From the NCBI GenBank assembly GCA_018881555.1, contig JACAXG010000123.1:2274460-2338459 (forward strand): DNA of 64,000 bases. Reading direction: 5' to 3'. Source of the DNA: Amblyornis subalaris. Taxonomy: Eukaryota > Chordata > Aves > Passeriformes > Ptilonorhynchidae. Position numbers and translations under genes: made by a program. A model generated the notes under the pieces. It saw only the letters and a list, made by a program, of their open reading frames with translations. It made no database searches and was not told where the DNA came from. Below, piece after piece: positions 38,901 through 52,574 of the stretch (the stretch's first letter is position 1; each line of letters starts with the position of its first letter).

Positions 38901-41705
38901 TATCTCTCAGCTACAAACAAATAAATGTATCAATGGATGAGGCTTCTAACTTCCATCAACTAAGGCATGGAATCTGCTGAACTTTTCCCAGTCAGATATG
39001 TAAACTGAAATAACTTTACAAAATAGTCCATAAGGTATGATTTCTTAGAAGTGGGAAATAATACACATTGTAAAATTTAACTACATTGGGTTTTCTACCT
39101 ATACCATATAACCAATGAAAATGCAGAAAAGTATCAATGCTCATCACTTTTTTCAACATTTCCATTTATTTACAGTATCTTTGATTTTGTGCCTTGTAGC
39201 AGAGGAATATAATGGGAGCTCTCTCACAATCCTGTATTTTTGTCTTCTTATTGACATTGCTTTTGAGGATGGGGGAAAAATAAAATAAAGTACAATTTCT
39301 TAAAAAGCATTAGTCCAAAAGATGAATTTGAAGGGCTCTATAAATGGTGTGTCTTCTGAAAAGATGTCAATAAGGAAGAATGGGAAGAACAAAAAATGTG
39401 TTTTCAAAAGGTAAAGGTGATAACAAAGCCTACACTAAATACAAGGCTCCTAGGTAAGAGTAATTTCACAAAGCCCTTTCATTTCATTGGACAGAACTAG
39501 ACTACAACTCAAAGTAAGAATTTAGGGAGCATTTCTCCCTCAGAACTGTATGTTTTCTGTTTATTTTAGGAAGGAATGGTATCAAAATAGCATCCTTCAA
39601 ATCTCTCAGAAACAACTGTCTTCAAAGTTAGTTTGCAATATGAATCTAAACATAATACATTTAATAGAAAATGTCTCTTTTCTGTGATAGCCTTTGCAAC
39701 TAAATAGTTTACTGGAGGAGTAATTAGGTATAGAAAAATTATAATTTGTATTTTTAAATTTAAAATGTTATATTTTATAGTTATTGCAATATAATATTGA
39801 ATTGTTTAAATCACAGTATAATAATTCATTCTTGCAGCACTCAGTGGCACTAGGCCTTTGGCCTCTTGCCTAACAATACAGTAGACTAGAATTATTACAT
39901 TGTAATTCACACCCTGTCACGCCTTATTGCTTAATTAAAGCATAACCCTTCGTGGCATGACAAGCAATTTGACTGTTACCATAATAGACTATTATCCCAT
40001 CTAACTTATTTTAGTTTTACAAACCATTCTCTTATTTTCTTTTGTACATGCACTGAGAGTTATCAGAACAAATACACAGATGTTTCTTTATCTCTAAAGT
40101 GTGACTAGGTTTAGGAAGAGTAGCTAATAACACAAGGTTGTATTTTTTATTAGAACTATTCCTTAAGTAAACTCGGGCACATTTTGCTTCATTTTGCTTC
40201 AGGAATTACATCCCGCAAAACTTAGTAAAACTATTAAGATTCAAATCTCAGATTAGGTGGCTGCCTGTATTTTATTGTAGTGCTTAGCTACCTAAATGAT
40301 ACGGTTATACTATTTTAGTGCATTCTGATGTGGTACTAAAACAACAATGAGGCTGAGATTACAGTGTCTTTAAAATTTCAGGCAAGAAAGTTGTCAGTTT
40401 AATTTTGTTGCAATACAGCAATTAGCTACTCTGTGTTGAGCATTATGTAATTCTTAAAACATATTTTTCAGAAATAACTCTGAATCACTTTCTTACTAAG
40501 ATCTTTCCCTTTTGGTGTTTCTCAGACTNAAACTTGGTAATACAGAAAAGGTAATCTATTGTTATTAAAACACATCTGATTATAACTAAAATTTGACTAG
40601 GTGAAATTCTACTTTTGTAAAAATTCAATGACAAAACTCATTGACTTAGGCAAAACATTAGTCCATGAGATGAAATGGAAAAATGTGTCAACAGCTGTGA
40701 AAACATACTTTAATATTCCAGGTTGAATTAAAAATATTTTAATTAATATTACATATTTTATTAATGCCTTCACATGGCCTGAAAATGTGCAATGCACACA
40801 GCCACTTGGCTATGAATAATCCTTTGGTTTCGGCAACTACCAATTCAAAATTAAAATATACAAACATGGAACTCTGAAGTTTTGTGTGGACAAAAGTCTG
40901 GATTTATTGAGAAGACATACAGGCAATGCATAAAACATGCATACAAAACAATTTTAGCTTGGAAATTCTATTAACCATACCTAATAGATGTCCTACCAGT
41001 TTCATATAATATCAAGGTGCAATTTAATGAGGTTCCACTGAACTCTGTATGTCTTCAAGGTGACTGGGTTGTCCCTGGAACTCTGCTATAACTATAAAAT
41101 GTCTATGATGTGACTGTGATATAACTGAAACAGCTGCAGTCTTTGATCATATGCTGGCAGTTTATGTACAGATGCAGAATGTGTAATAAGGGCACACTTT
41201 ATTAACTTGACTGATGTTCTGTTATTTTACTGGTTCCAAAAGCCAAAGGAGACTAGGCTCCACCATGTTAGCCTGAGAATAATTTATTGTTGCAGCTATT
41301 CAAAATGAAATACCTATCATTAATNTCTAATTGATTACCATAAGCAAGAGGCATACATTGGCCTCAGTTGATCTGACATTTGCTATGATCTTTAAAGCTG
41401 CTGTTATAGCTAGAACTATTATTTTGAATTAGCACAAAATACATTTTAACTACAGTTTAAAACCACTGCCAACACTCTGAATGTATGCATATGTTTCCTG
41501 TTAATAGCTATTTCTACATATATACAGTCTAGTGAAACTTACAGAGAGCTTTTCCCATTTCATAAGTACAAAAATACACAAATTCTGAAGGTGTGAGAAT
41601 AAAGTTAGACCGTGACATGCTAGTGGCTGTATTATGTTGTACAAAAGCATCTTTGTTCTCCTTAACAAGTTAAAACAATTTTTGGTTCTACCAAAATGTT
41701 TTGAG
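35951..41705. other. Unannotated AT-rich stretch
   Basis: No gene or mobile element recognised. A segment at about 39,840-40,000 has a TTAATTAA palindrome inside TTGCTTAATTAAAGCA (39927-39942) and other homeodomain-type AT cores. A 10-bp direct duplication, ATTTTGCTTC, lies at 40181-40200. The longest frame (98 codons, plus, 37704-38000) carries no motif. Confidence 0.45.
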
Positions 41706-41786
41706 CAATTCATTTTTCTCAAAGTAGCCAAATTAGAGTAGAAATAANACACACTCTAATTTGGCTACTTTGAGAAAGATGAGTTG
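41706..41786 (+). repeat. 34-bp near-perfect inverted repeat, 13-base loop (long hairpin)
   Basis: The left arm (41706-41739) and right arm (41753-41786) are reverse complements at 32 of 34 positions. The loop is 41740-41752 with an uncalled base at 41748. The core arm sequence is CTCAAAGTAGCCAAATTAGA (41719-41738). Both mismatches place T opposite G, so an RNA copied from the plus strand can pair along all 34 bp with two G-U wobbles, while a minus-strand RNA would have two A-C mismatches. Pairing stops sharply outside the arms. The size resembles a young microRNA precursor or a local inverted duplication by template switching. The loop is too short for a normal MITE. No promoter or mature product can be identified. 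Confidence 0.9.
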
Positions 41787-44700
41787 CGTGTCCAGCAATT
41801 AAGAGAAAAATTTACTTAATACCTAGATATTTTGCCTCTATACATGCAATATGGAAATCACAGTAACATTATAAAAGTTTGCAATGGGTTATTTTGGACA
41901 AAGAGTTATATCACAAAGAAGATGAAATTAACATTCTCATAGATCTACTAATAGTTTTGCACTAATCCTAAGAGTATGAAGTTATTCTAGATATGAAGGG
42001 CATTTAGAATAGCCACTTTTCTAGTAATTTTTTTTTTTTATTTCCCACTCTTTTTTTCTCTAGCCTCCATTTATATCTCTGTACTCTTAACTCTAAATTT
42101 AAGTTTCACTTTATCCTTATATTTTTATTGCAATATAAAGGCTGGGAATCTAAGTCACTCTGCACCCATACTCCCACTTTGCTTCCTTCTGTAGTCTTGC
42201 ACAGAAAATACACATTTTCAGAAGCTCGTTGGACACAAAGGGGATGTTGCAAAGTTATTGTACTCCTTTGATGTGATGGCTCTCTCTCCAGGACCTNCCT
42301 TACATAATCCTTGCTTTAGTTTTCTTTTCAATCCCTTTCTCTATAGCCTTTATGCTGCAGTTGAGGAGTAAAACATCTCAGAAGTTAAATACAGCTTGGT
42401 CCCCACATATGCATGTTTACATTTTTCTCATGGATCTGTTCATCTAGATACAAACAGCTAGATCTGCTTCTATTCCAGTTTTAAGCATATGTCAATAAGC
42501 ATTTATACTTTAATCTTCTTCAGTATGGATATTCCCCAAGAAAGTGTAATTCCTCTAGCCCTCAAGATTAACCCCTCCAATTAAACTGCTGGCTCTTTTT
42601 TAGAATCATTTTTTCCCCCACACATTGAATGCTCCCTATTTCTAGAAAAGTGCAGAGATACCAGGTAAATGGAAAATATAAACATTGAAACTGAACAGAT
42701 TTCTTTCATGAATGTCTCATGCCTATTTCATGAGCTTCATTTTCACTTACATTTTTTACAAGTCACCAGAAATTAAAGCTGTAAGTACAGAATAAATAAG
42801 TTAAAGTGTTCTAAGTTATCCAGTCAAAAACCCATGGTCAGAAAAGTTTTCTGAGACTGAAGATCTTGATACTGTACCATGGATTACTTTTAAAACATAG
42901 ATAAATCTTTACGTAGGCATATGTTTGGCCTCCTTTCCATTTTTTTTTTTCCCTTGGCTGCTTCTTGTACTTCCTATGTACCGTTTGCAATGCAATTGTT
43001 CTGCCAAATATCTCTCTGATACATTCCAATGCCCTTTATTCCTCTCCATCCACCATGTTCTTATCAGTACCTTTTTATGGACTTTAGCTTAGATGAGAAT
43101 ACTGGACTTTATTCAGTGACTTCATCTTAACAGACTCCAGAAAAATATGGAGTTAAATTAAGCACAAAGAAAAGTTTATTATTGAAGTACTAAATTGAAT
43201 CCTAGAGACAAATAATTGTTTTGCAAATTTTATGAAATCTCTGATACCGACTGTGGGTCAAAATTAGGAGAACATTTCCATATAAGCCACTACTCACCCA
43301 TTGAAATATCTCAGTTTAATACCACACAACTTCTGTTCAGAAAGTATATATTGCTATGCAACACAATTTGTGATGCAAAGCATTGTCCACTGAGTTATAA
43401 GGTATTCTTGTTTTATAATATTGAATTCTGTGCCATTATTCAACTGTATATCACTGAACTAAAACTGCTGATTTTCATAGTAAAACTAATGTTACACTTA
43501 AAATGTAAGAGAAGACTTGACTCCTACAGTTAAAAATGCTCAATAGTTCTGCAAGATTTGCCCTCCCACCCTCAGGAAAATATAGGTGGCTGAAAAATAA
43601 CTGTTCTTATGCTCATCTGTTCTCCTACCTTTTCTGATGAGTTGGCTGCAGAAAAATGTATAAATGGAAAGCTCAATTAGTGCAATTTATGTATCCTTGG
43701 ATGTCAATCATTACTGTTGAGAGGTGGGACTTTGAGGATCTCTGTGCATTAATTAAGAGCTCATCTCAGAAGAGTAGTCATTACACCTAAGGACCAAAAA
43801 TAAGTTTTAATTAGAGTCTAGAAGACTATGCCATCTACTTATAAAACTAGTTCTTTAGTTAAAAAATGAACAGCTATGAGACATTATTAGTAACAATGCA
43901 AAGGGTATTAATCTACTGCTTGCACTTAACTTCAGAGCACAGAAGTATATTTGTGTATGTAGGTCTTCCTGGAAAAACTAGTCAAGTTCTGTGATACTGT
44001 ACGGACACCACTCAAATTTCAGCCAGTTTGTATGAATGCCAACATGATTATAAGACCCTTGTGAAATTACAGATGCTAGGCTGATGTTGAAGGAACACAT
44101 TACACAGCTGAAGTTAGATTGTACTTCTCTCATAGCCCAGACCATCTCTGACTGCATGTGCAATAGGCAAACCAAGGCAAATTAAGCAAAAGGGGGCAAA
44201 TGGGCGTGCAGAAGGCATCAGTTTCATTCACCCACTGACACAATATGTAGGTAGTTTTTGACAGGCCTTAGACACGTCAGGGCTCAAGACAGGTTAGAAA
44301 CTAGCTGGGCTAACCGGTGTCAGCTGACCAAGAGAGCTTTCCTCGTGGCATGGCTTATCTGAGGACAATCAAATATTCTGCCTAGGATTCACGAGGGAAA
44401 TAAAGTATAAATAATTGATTATATTCTCTATAAATTAAAGGTAGAAAAACAAATTAAAAAGCTGTTCTGGAAAATAAACATGTCAGGTAATAACTCTGGC
44501 ATGAAAAGGGGTAAAACTCAGAGAAGACTTAACTTTACATTCCAGAGAACAAGAAAAACCTTGTTTGGCTATGGCTGAAATAAGAAACACAATGTACTAA
44601 TAAAAAACTCCCAAAACAGCACACAGATTGGTCTAGGAAGGATGAGACAAGTAAAAAAATCAAGCTTCAGTTTAAAAATAAAGAGGAGAAAAACAGTCAT

Positions 44701-47700
44701 AAAAATGGCCATAAAAATTCAGTGTTACAAATATTGTAGTTTTTTGAAGGAGAGAAGTTAAGAAATACTTAAAATAAGTAATAATAATTATAAATGTTAT
44801 TGCAGACAAAAGAGCAGAATGGGAAGACACGTCAAAAGGAGAATAAGATTTACTATGCATCCAGGAATAGTAGAACAAGTCTTACGACCTTCTTCACTGC
44901 TATTATCTTTCAGGATCTTTTACTAAAGTATTTGTAAATACCTTAAAGAGACAGATATTTTCCTGAAACCCTTGTTTGAGAAACATGCGCTTTAAATTTC
45001 CAATCTAATCAATATACCTGAGGAGTAATGAAAAACAACACCTAATTTAACAACAAAAACAGTAGCTCTTACTCATAGATTGTTTAAATTGTTTTATTCT
45101 AAATAACAGTGAGTGATGAAACTAATATTATAGTGAGGGAGCAACCAGGCTTTTAAAGACATTCAGAAAATGTGGACAATAGCATATGCTAATGTCATTC
45201 AGAAAATTAACATTAATGTCATTAATAAATATTTTTAATATTTCATGCCCAAGTGCTTTCTTGAAAATTTTTGCAGCCAAGAATTGTTTTCTACAGAATA
45301 GACACAGAAACACTCTCCAGAATGTACTGACTTGGAATATTACTGTATTTACTAGTAGATTCAGTGAGTAGATTCAGCTCATCAGATATGTTGGCAGTAC
45401 ACACCAATACACTCTTGAGAATGTTAATACTGAATCTTGCTTTTTAAAGGTTCAACTNTCATTCGGCAAAATAGAGTATATCCTACCACTATGGATATAC
45501 GCATATTACAAAATCTGGTATTTACTTTTCTGTAGGTCTAACTTATTTTTCACATGATAACAGATTTCAGGAAAGACCATGTTTAATATTGGCTGGCACC
45601 ATGGGTAGNTATTTTTAAATGAAAAGAAAAAGGAATTTATCCAGGGCTTGCCACTTGCATTCTCTGAAGTGAAGAAAAGTGCTGAGTCTTGTTGTCTGTG
45701 GTTTCCTACTAGTCATATTTAACACATTTCTTGTCAGCTGCTTCTCTTGATTAAGAAGATGGCAGAGATAACAGACACACTAAACTCCAGAAGAGACAGA
45801 GAACCTTTGTTCCTCTGAACAATTATATCAATTTTTATAATGGTTTAATTTGTTGTTATTCACAAGGGACAATGCCAAGAGCTGAAGCAGAGGACTGATA
45901 GCAAAGTACAGATTGCATGTTAGCAGCATGGTGCCTTCTCAGTCCTTCATGTTTCCTAGCTTGCCTCTTCTGAACTCATACTCCAATACGCTGTTTTGGA
46001 AGCCAGCCATAAAAGAGGCTAACTCAGACAATAAAATCTGGGTGATCTATTGAACTGTGACTGAGATTTGTGACCTGCCTTAAACTGAATCAGATTCAAC
46101 TACAAGACTTCTTACAAGCGGCTCTCACCAAGAGCCTGGCAGAATGTCAACACAGTTGTACTAAATATTTGACACAAAACTTGCTGAGAGCCACATGGTA
46201 GTAACATCATGAAAGTAACTTAAAGCTTGATGAATTCACAGGGAAAGAATAATAAAATATAGCAATTAAAAAATGTTTCTTATAGTGAAGAATGTTATAT
46301 AGCAATTAAATTATATTGAACAGACAACCTAAATAAGGAACAATACTAAAATTACTTCAGGCACCCTCCTGGGCAACTTTGAACCCTTCATTGAAATGTG
46401 AAAGTTTGATGCCTTGTCCAAAATTTTCTCTATGGTCAACAAAGAAAGGGAAAGGCACTTCCAGATATCAAACCAGACTTAAAAGAGTATCTTTACACTT
46501 CTTGTAGTGGGAGCATTGAGCACCAAGCTTCTGACTTGGACATGTTGGTGAGAACTTNTATTTACTTAACCTACATCCTACAGTTTGATTTTCAGAGGTG
46601 CCTAGTAAATAAATTTCAGTGCAGCATTGAACATTCATCTGCACATTTAGATGCTAACACAAGTATGGGCAGGGGTTTCTCCATTTCTATAATACTAGCC
46701 AAATTCTGATGAACAGTACTGTGCAGAGGCCCTTACTCCTATTGCTACTGATTGGTGCCTTTCCTGCTCCCTATCCCAAAATTAATAACACAAAAAAGTA
46801 CAAATATTTTCCTATTTATACTGAATTGTATTTATTATCTCTCATATGGTTATACTTTAGTCTTTTGGGGAATAAAAATTAATCATTTTATCCTGCTTTA
46901 ACATTTTTATTTTTCTTTCCTCAAAAGAAGACCAGAACAATGAAAAAATTTTGATTAATTTATAATAATAGATGTGTTCTTTCCTCCAGTTAAACTAACA
47001 TTTTAAGAAAATTTCTGAGTNTCCTATAAAAAATAAATGTCACTGTGTGCTCAGAGACAAGAAGCCTACAGCACACATACTTGTCTTTCAATCTAGAAAC
47101 AGACTACGGGGTTGGAATTGGAGGACCACAGTTTATTCTTTGTACNCTGATGGAACATCTAACAGATTATTCTTGAAAAACAATAAGAATCTAAAATTCA
47201 AGGCGAATACCAATGTGCTCACTCAAGGAGTGGAGACAAGCCAATAAACATAACATGTAGCTTTTAACCCCTCGTAAAATTTCTTCAGTAGTTTCTGCTG
47301 AAATGGTAATGACAACAGAAAAATATTTATGTGAGAACTATACAGAAGTGTGTAATAAGGCACTGGAAAATATAAAAGTATAAAGAAAAATTAATTAAAA
47401 TTTAACTGAAATTTAGTAGTAGCAAAAAAGCAGAGAGTAATTCGCCCATGGCCAGCACTGTCTATGGATCAAGGCCTCGCCCTGAAATCCATCCATTTAT
47501 CATACAGCATTGGAGTCACTTTGAAAATGATTCCATTGTAGTCAGCAACACCCAAATTGCAAATGGAAGTTATTAATCAGGCAGCAGTACCACAATGTTT
47601 TCTACTGTCAAGACAACAACCACTGCTGACTAATGAATAAAAGAATAGTTTGTTTTAAATTAAGATACACCTGTATGTGATAACTTTGTTTTCAGCATTT

Positions 47701-48409
47701 TGCTGCCTCATTCTGATACCCAATTGATCTTTTTATTTGTTAATTTGTTTCTCAACTATCCTTATCTCAATTTCTGTGTTAGTTCACAAGATCACAGCAG
47801 AAACTANACAAATTATATCAAAATTTTTCTTCATTATTGATTGGGAAATTTTAAATTGTTTTTTATTAGATTATTACATTGTTAAAAATTGAAGAAGTTA
47901 AGAACATTATGGTCTTATTCTTATATTGTTATATTACTATAGTAGAAAAATGTTTATTAATTTGGGGGGACAAGGGACTCAACTGTAACATTTTACAAAT
48001 ACTTTGTGTTCTTCAGTTGGGCTGGCTGATATCATTACAGCTTGTTAGATAAAACTTTACTAGAAAAAAAAAATCATCACAGATAAAATATAATATAGAA
48101 ATTCCAAGACTTATTAAGACAAGATTAGAAGGCCTACTAATTGAGAAATTTCTGGCTGTCTAATTTCAGCTTGATTAACAGATGTCTTTCACTTTTTGGA
48201 ATTTATTATCAAAAAGGTACTAAAATGCTAACAAAAATCTCATAGAAAGGGATTAAGGCAGCACTGGAAAAACCATACAGGAGAGATACTGAGAACGAAA
48301 CATGGTTGTGTAGAAACAATTGAGGTTATATGTGAAGTACCTGGGCTTCCCTAAATTTGAGAGAATAATATGTGTTAGGCAACTTCATGCTTACTTGCAC
48401 AGAGTCATG
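41787..48409. other. Unannotated AT-rich stretch
   Basis: No gene or mobile element recognised in 6.6 kb. The segment 44,200-44,420 is less AT-rich and could be an old LTR piece, but no ends or signals were found. The motif ATATAGCAATTAAA occurs twice near 46.26-46.31 kb. Longest frame: 105 codons (plus, 43216-43533), no motif. Confidence 0.45.
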
Positions 48410-50110
48410 CTGCCATGTTCATTGAATGGTTTATGTTGGAAGGAACGTGAAAGACCAGCTAGNTCCAAGCATGGGCAGGGACACCTTGTTGGCACCTCTA
48501 CCACTTAGAGAAGGAAGTNATGATCCATGCATTCCAGAAACCTCCCAGATTCCTAATACTCTCTGACCCTGCCACTTTAACAGATATTGGGGTAGTTGAA
48601 GTCTCCCATGAGGACCAGGTCTTCTGAACACGAGACTGCTCCTATCTGTCTTATAAAGGGCCTCATTTGCGTCGTCTTCCTGGTCAGGTGGCCTGTAGCA
48701 GACCCCCACTATAACGTCACATGTCCCTGTGCTCCCTTTATCCTGACGTAGAAGGATCTTGGTTGATTCCTCATTCATGCCCAGGCAGAGCTCCATGAAC
48801 TCCAGCTGGTCAATGACAGAGTGGACAACACCACCACCTCCTGGTGTCCCCTGTCAGTTCTTCCTAAAGAGCCTGTATCCTTTCATTCCAACTTTCTAGA
48901 AGCCATTCCACCACATTTCCAGTGATACTGCCAGTAAGCTCATATCCCTACAGGCATGCACATGTCTAAATTCTTGTTTATTACCCATGCTACAGGCACT
49001 TCCACATTTAGGATGTGACCCAGTGAAGCCGACTTCCTGGCTGGAGTAGGTGGAATTCCTTTGTGCTGCTCTTCAGGCTCTCTCCTGTAGACTTGTGATA
49101 CCTCTGCAGGCTTCTGGGCATCTATTGCTGGCACTGGTATCAAACTGGTAGGAGTGGGAGGGATTAAGATTCCCCTTCCCTGGCAAGTTTCATTTAAAGC
49201 CGCCTTCATCATCTTGTCAAACATATGAACGAAGATGCTGTTCTCTTTCTCTGACAGAGGGGCTCCATCAGCCCCCAGAAGACTAGGTTTCTCAAAGTGT
49301 ATGGTGTAAGCAGACAAACCCCCGGCTGTGGCACCAGTCCTGTAACTATTTGTCGATTCCCCAGAGTCAGCTAGCCCTTTCAAACCCTTTCATCTTANCA
49401 GCAGGATTGATGGAAAAACTACTGTGCTCCAGAGTCCCTCACTGCTGGTTCCAGGACTCTGTAATCCTTCTTGATACTCCTCAGATGGCTCCTGGCTGTA
49501 TTACTGGTGCCCATGTGAAACAACAGCAGTGGACAGTAGCCAGGAGACTGTATAAGGCTTTGTAGTCTCTCGCTGCCATCCCTGATATGAGCCGCTGGGG
49601 AGCAGCTGTTCACCTCTCTAGAGAGCACTTCAGGTTGCCAAATGGGTGCCTCCATANGTCTTGGTAGAGTCACCTCCTATTTACTACCTGTAGTCTCTTC
49701 TTAGCTGCACTTGTTGTTGTGCAGGAAGCAGATTGGACAGCATTACTCAGCCCCAGCAACTCTCCTGAGGTCATGGGTCTTTCCTCTTCAGTTTGCAGAG
49801 CAGTGAACGGGTTCTATAAGGGCACCTCAGGCTTCAAGGAAGTCTCTTTCTCCTGCTGGTCCTTGCCATTGCAAGCTTCCATTCTTACACATTACTGGCC
49901 CCCTCCCTACTGTGTGTGTGCTGTTGGGGGAAGTTTTCAGCTGTTTAGCCGCAGGCTCTGGGTTCGCTGAAGACTGTACTTGGAAACAGCTATACAACTC
50001 CTCAGCTTTCCTGATGTTATATAGCCTTATCACCACCTCCAGCTCAGCCACTTGCATGTTCCACTGACCTGGGCAAGAGAACCTATTGTGATCAACCTTT
50101 CCTGTACTTG
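48410..50110 (-). mobile_element. Internally deleted CR1 LINE: ORF1 + start of ORF2 + 3' tail
   Basis: Read on the minus strand, about 50110 to 48940 is CR1 ORF1. It starts with VAELEVVIRLYNIRKAEEL (from 50057) and continues into the GDSL-type esterase domain. That domain has a GDS block at 49666-49674 (one base out of frame with what follows), HMGTSNTAR at 49491-49517 where HxGTND is usual, and DGAPLS at 49252-49269 where the catalytic His of the usual DGxHLS has become Pro. ORF2 then begins, with VGVCYRPP of the endonuclease at 48686-48709 and a GDFN block near 48,600 in another frame. Near 48,480 the endonuclease jumps directly into the last 60 or so bases of the CR1 3' UTR (plus-strand GGTTTATGTTGGAAGGAACG, 48429-48448). 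About two thirds of ORF2, including all of the RT, is absent. Stops and frameshifts make the copy inactive. Confidence 0.85.
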
Positions 50111-52574
50111 TGATGTGTTTCTGCAGGGAATGGATAACGCACGTCTTTATAGGGAGATAGTCTTTGTAACTTTGATCTTTGTCACAAAACCTTACAGAAA
50201 TGTGTCATTGAGACAACATCAAAATTTACAGTTGGGCTCACCAGGTTCACCCTATCAGAAAAGGGAACAGTGTCCTAGTATTAAGACTAAGAACAGTAAA
50301 GTAAAAGAAGAAATGGTGGCATATTCTGTCTGAAGAAACACTTGTAAAGGTTGTATAAAGGATGAATAAGGCACTGATTGACATGAAACTGGAGCAAGAA
50401 TTTGAGAGCATGGCTTCAGTCTGAAGTTAGGTCAACTGCCATATTCNATCCTGCCAAAGTGTTGGTAAGGTTTGTCGCTTGAAATAGAAGCCTGCAAGAC
50501 AGACTGGGGAAGAGACCACAGGTGCAGCTTNCCCCTGTACTGTCACAACAATAAATAAGGTTATCTGTCATAATCAAGCCATCTGGAGAAGTCCTTTATA
50601 CTGTCCTGAATAGATGTTACACATTTACTTAAGGTTACAAAGAGTGCTTAAAATAGCAGTTACTTCGTAAGTNGTAGTCTGTGTAGTATAATTAAAGGCA
50701 GTATCTCTACAAATGTGCAGGTAAAAATTGTAGGAAGAATTTTAAGGGCATTTTGGTACTAATGATTTATAAGTGATGATACACAACTTTAAAAAAGAAA
50801 AACAAATGACTGCTCAAAATGGTAGATACTGCAGCAGTCTAGTACTGACAGCAGTGATCCAGCCATCAGTGTCTGAGTACTCCTTTGTAGAGAAGTTATT
50901 TAAAACAGAGGCCAGTCCCATCATCCTATGTCAACAAGTCATATTGTAAGAAAAATTATCTACACTGCATGTAGCAAATTCACAAAAGCAAACAAAAAAA
51001 TTTACTCTTTTTCTTGCTAGTAAGGTATACACTCAAGTTTTGCAATTAAGGGTATATTTGGGAATCCAGCTGATAATGGGATGAACTATGGGACAAAATA
51101 AATTACACCTAAAAGAACAGAATCTGGATTGAGCTGTAGCCTTGCCCTATGCTCCACCTTCTGCTGTAGAACACAAAAGCTATGTTAAAGGACCTTTTTT
51201 TCAGAAATCTGAATAATCATTACACTTACTTTTCTACTGCTATCTCTTTAATATAGTACACCCTTGGCATGCTCCCTAAACATCACAATGGGAAAATAAA
51301 TGACAGGTACAATTTCTTGTCTGAGAAGCAGACAGGTAGATTGAGAAATATAATGTACTATGCTGATAGTCTACAGCACGTGCAAGTGAAACCAGCACTG
51401 AAATTAATTCCAGTTCCTTTGTTTTCTCCCTTATGACCTCTCTGCTGACAGACTCAAAATCCCCTCAAGTTCACATATATGGAATATGAGTGACCACAAC
51501 ACATTTGGTACTCTGAGAAAAATCTGCCTGTTATCTGTTCTCCACATTAAGCCCAGTNCACTGCAAAAAGCCCCTGTATCAGCATTTCTGTCTACAATCA
51601 TACNGTTGCTGCAGCCTCAACTATAAACTCAAAAAAAAGTAGCTCTTTCTATGGCTATCTGTTCTTTTCCCAATAAACCTGGCACATTTCTCTGCAACAC
51701 CATCTTTTTGTGGGCTGCAACATATGGGGTTTAATAACATAGCATCAAACTGCAATTTTTAGCCTAGCCTTTCCTGTTCTGCTTCACAAAATAAGGGTAG
51801 ACTGCTGCCTACCTTCAATGACCCTCACAGGCAAAAAGAACACCTTGTCAGAGATAATTTTCTAACAGATGAGCAGACCTTCAAAATAAATATGATGTCT
51901 TCAAACATAAACAAATCTCACCCCCTTAGATTTAAGCACACAGTTTAACACAGTTTAACACAGTTTAACTTACCAAAGATATTAAACCTGAAAGGTTTCC
52001 TGGCTTTACAATCAGGAAGAGGATTAAGCAAGGCTACCAGAGCTTTTCTGTGCTACTATTTAGCACCTGTGAATCATTTCACCAGCTATTGGAGAATTGC
52101 TTAAACAACAGTAAACCATAGAAGAGGAGTAAATTAGCACTTCCCACTTGGGCTGGCTGGCTGATACTTTAANGGGAGGAAACTGAAGACCTCATTAAAG
52201 TTGCTTTTCTTCACCAAGAAATGCAAGTCAGGGCAGGGTAACACCCTTAAGAGTCTTTACAGATAGCAAAAGGGAAAAAAAAAAAAAACCACCAGACTTT
52301 GCAACAGGGCCATTTACTGCAATGTAATAATCTGACTCTGAATTATTGGGATGTCAGGGAAGTTCGAGCACTTTTTTCTTATGCTCACTAGCTAATTTAA
52401 CTTGATGAAAGAATGAACCTGCACCTAGATTTCCTTCTAAGTTGCGGGCTGTAATTCANGTTTCAGGTCTCTTTGCATCCATGGGAGCATATGTCCATCT
52501 CCCTTTCCAGGCCACATCCTTCTCTCATGNGTCCTCTTTCTGGAATCCATGAAAATTCTACCCTTTTTCTACAG
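50111..52574. other. Unannotated AT-rich stretch
   Basis: No gene recognised. The first 100 bases or so may still be 5' CR1 sequence. Around 50,430-50,620 the base composition changes and CAATAAATAAGG occurs, hinting at an old LTR, but no ends were found. Confidence 0.4.
51938..51970. repeat. 10-bp tandem repeat, 3 copies
   Basis: The unit ACACAGTTTA is repeated three times with perfect identity over the first 30 bases. Confidence 0.9.

Noticed and set aside
44200..44420. Possible old LTR piece
   Set aside because: Only a composition change was seen; no TG/CA ends, poly(A) signal placement or target duplication could be found.
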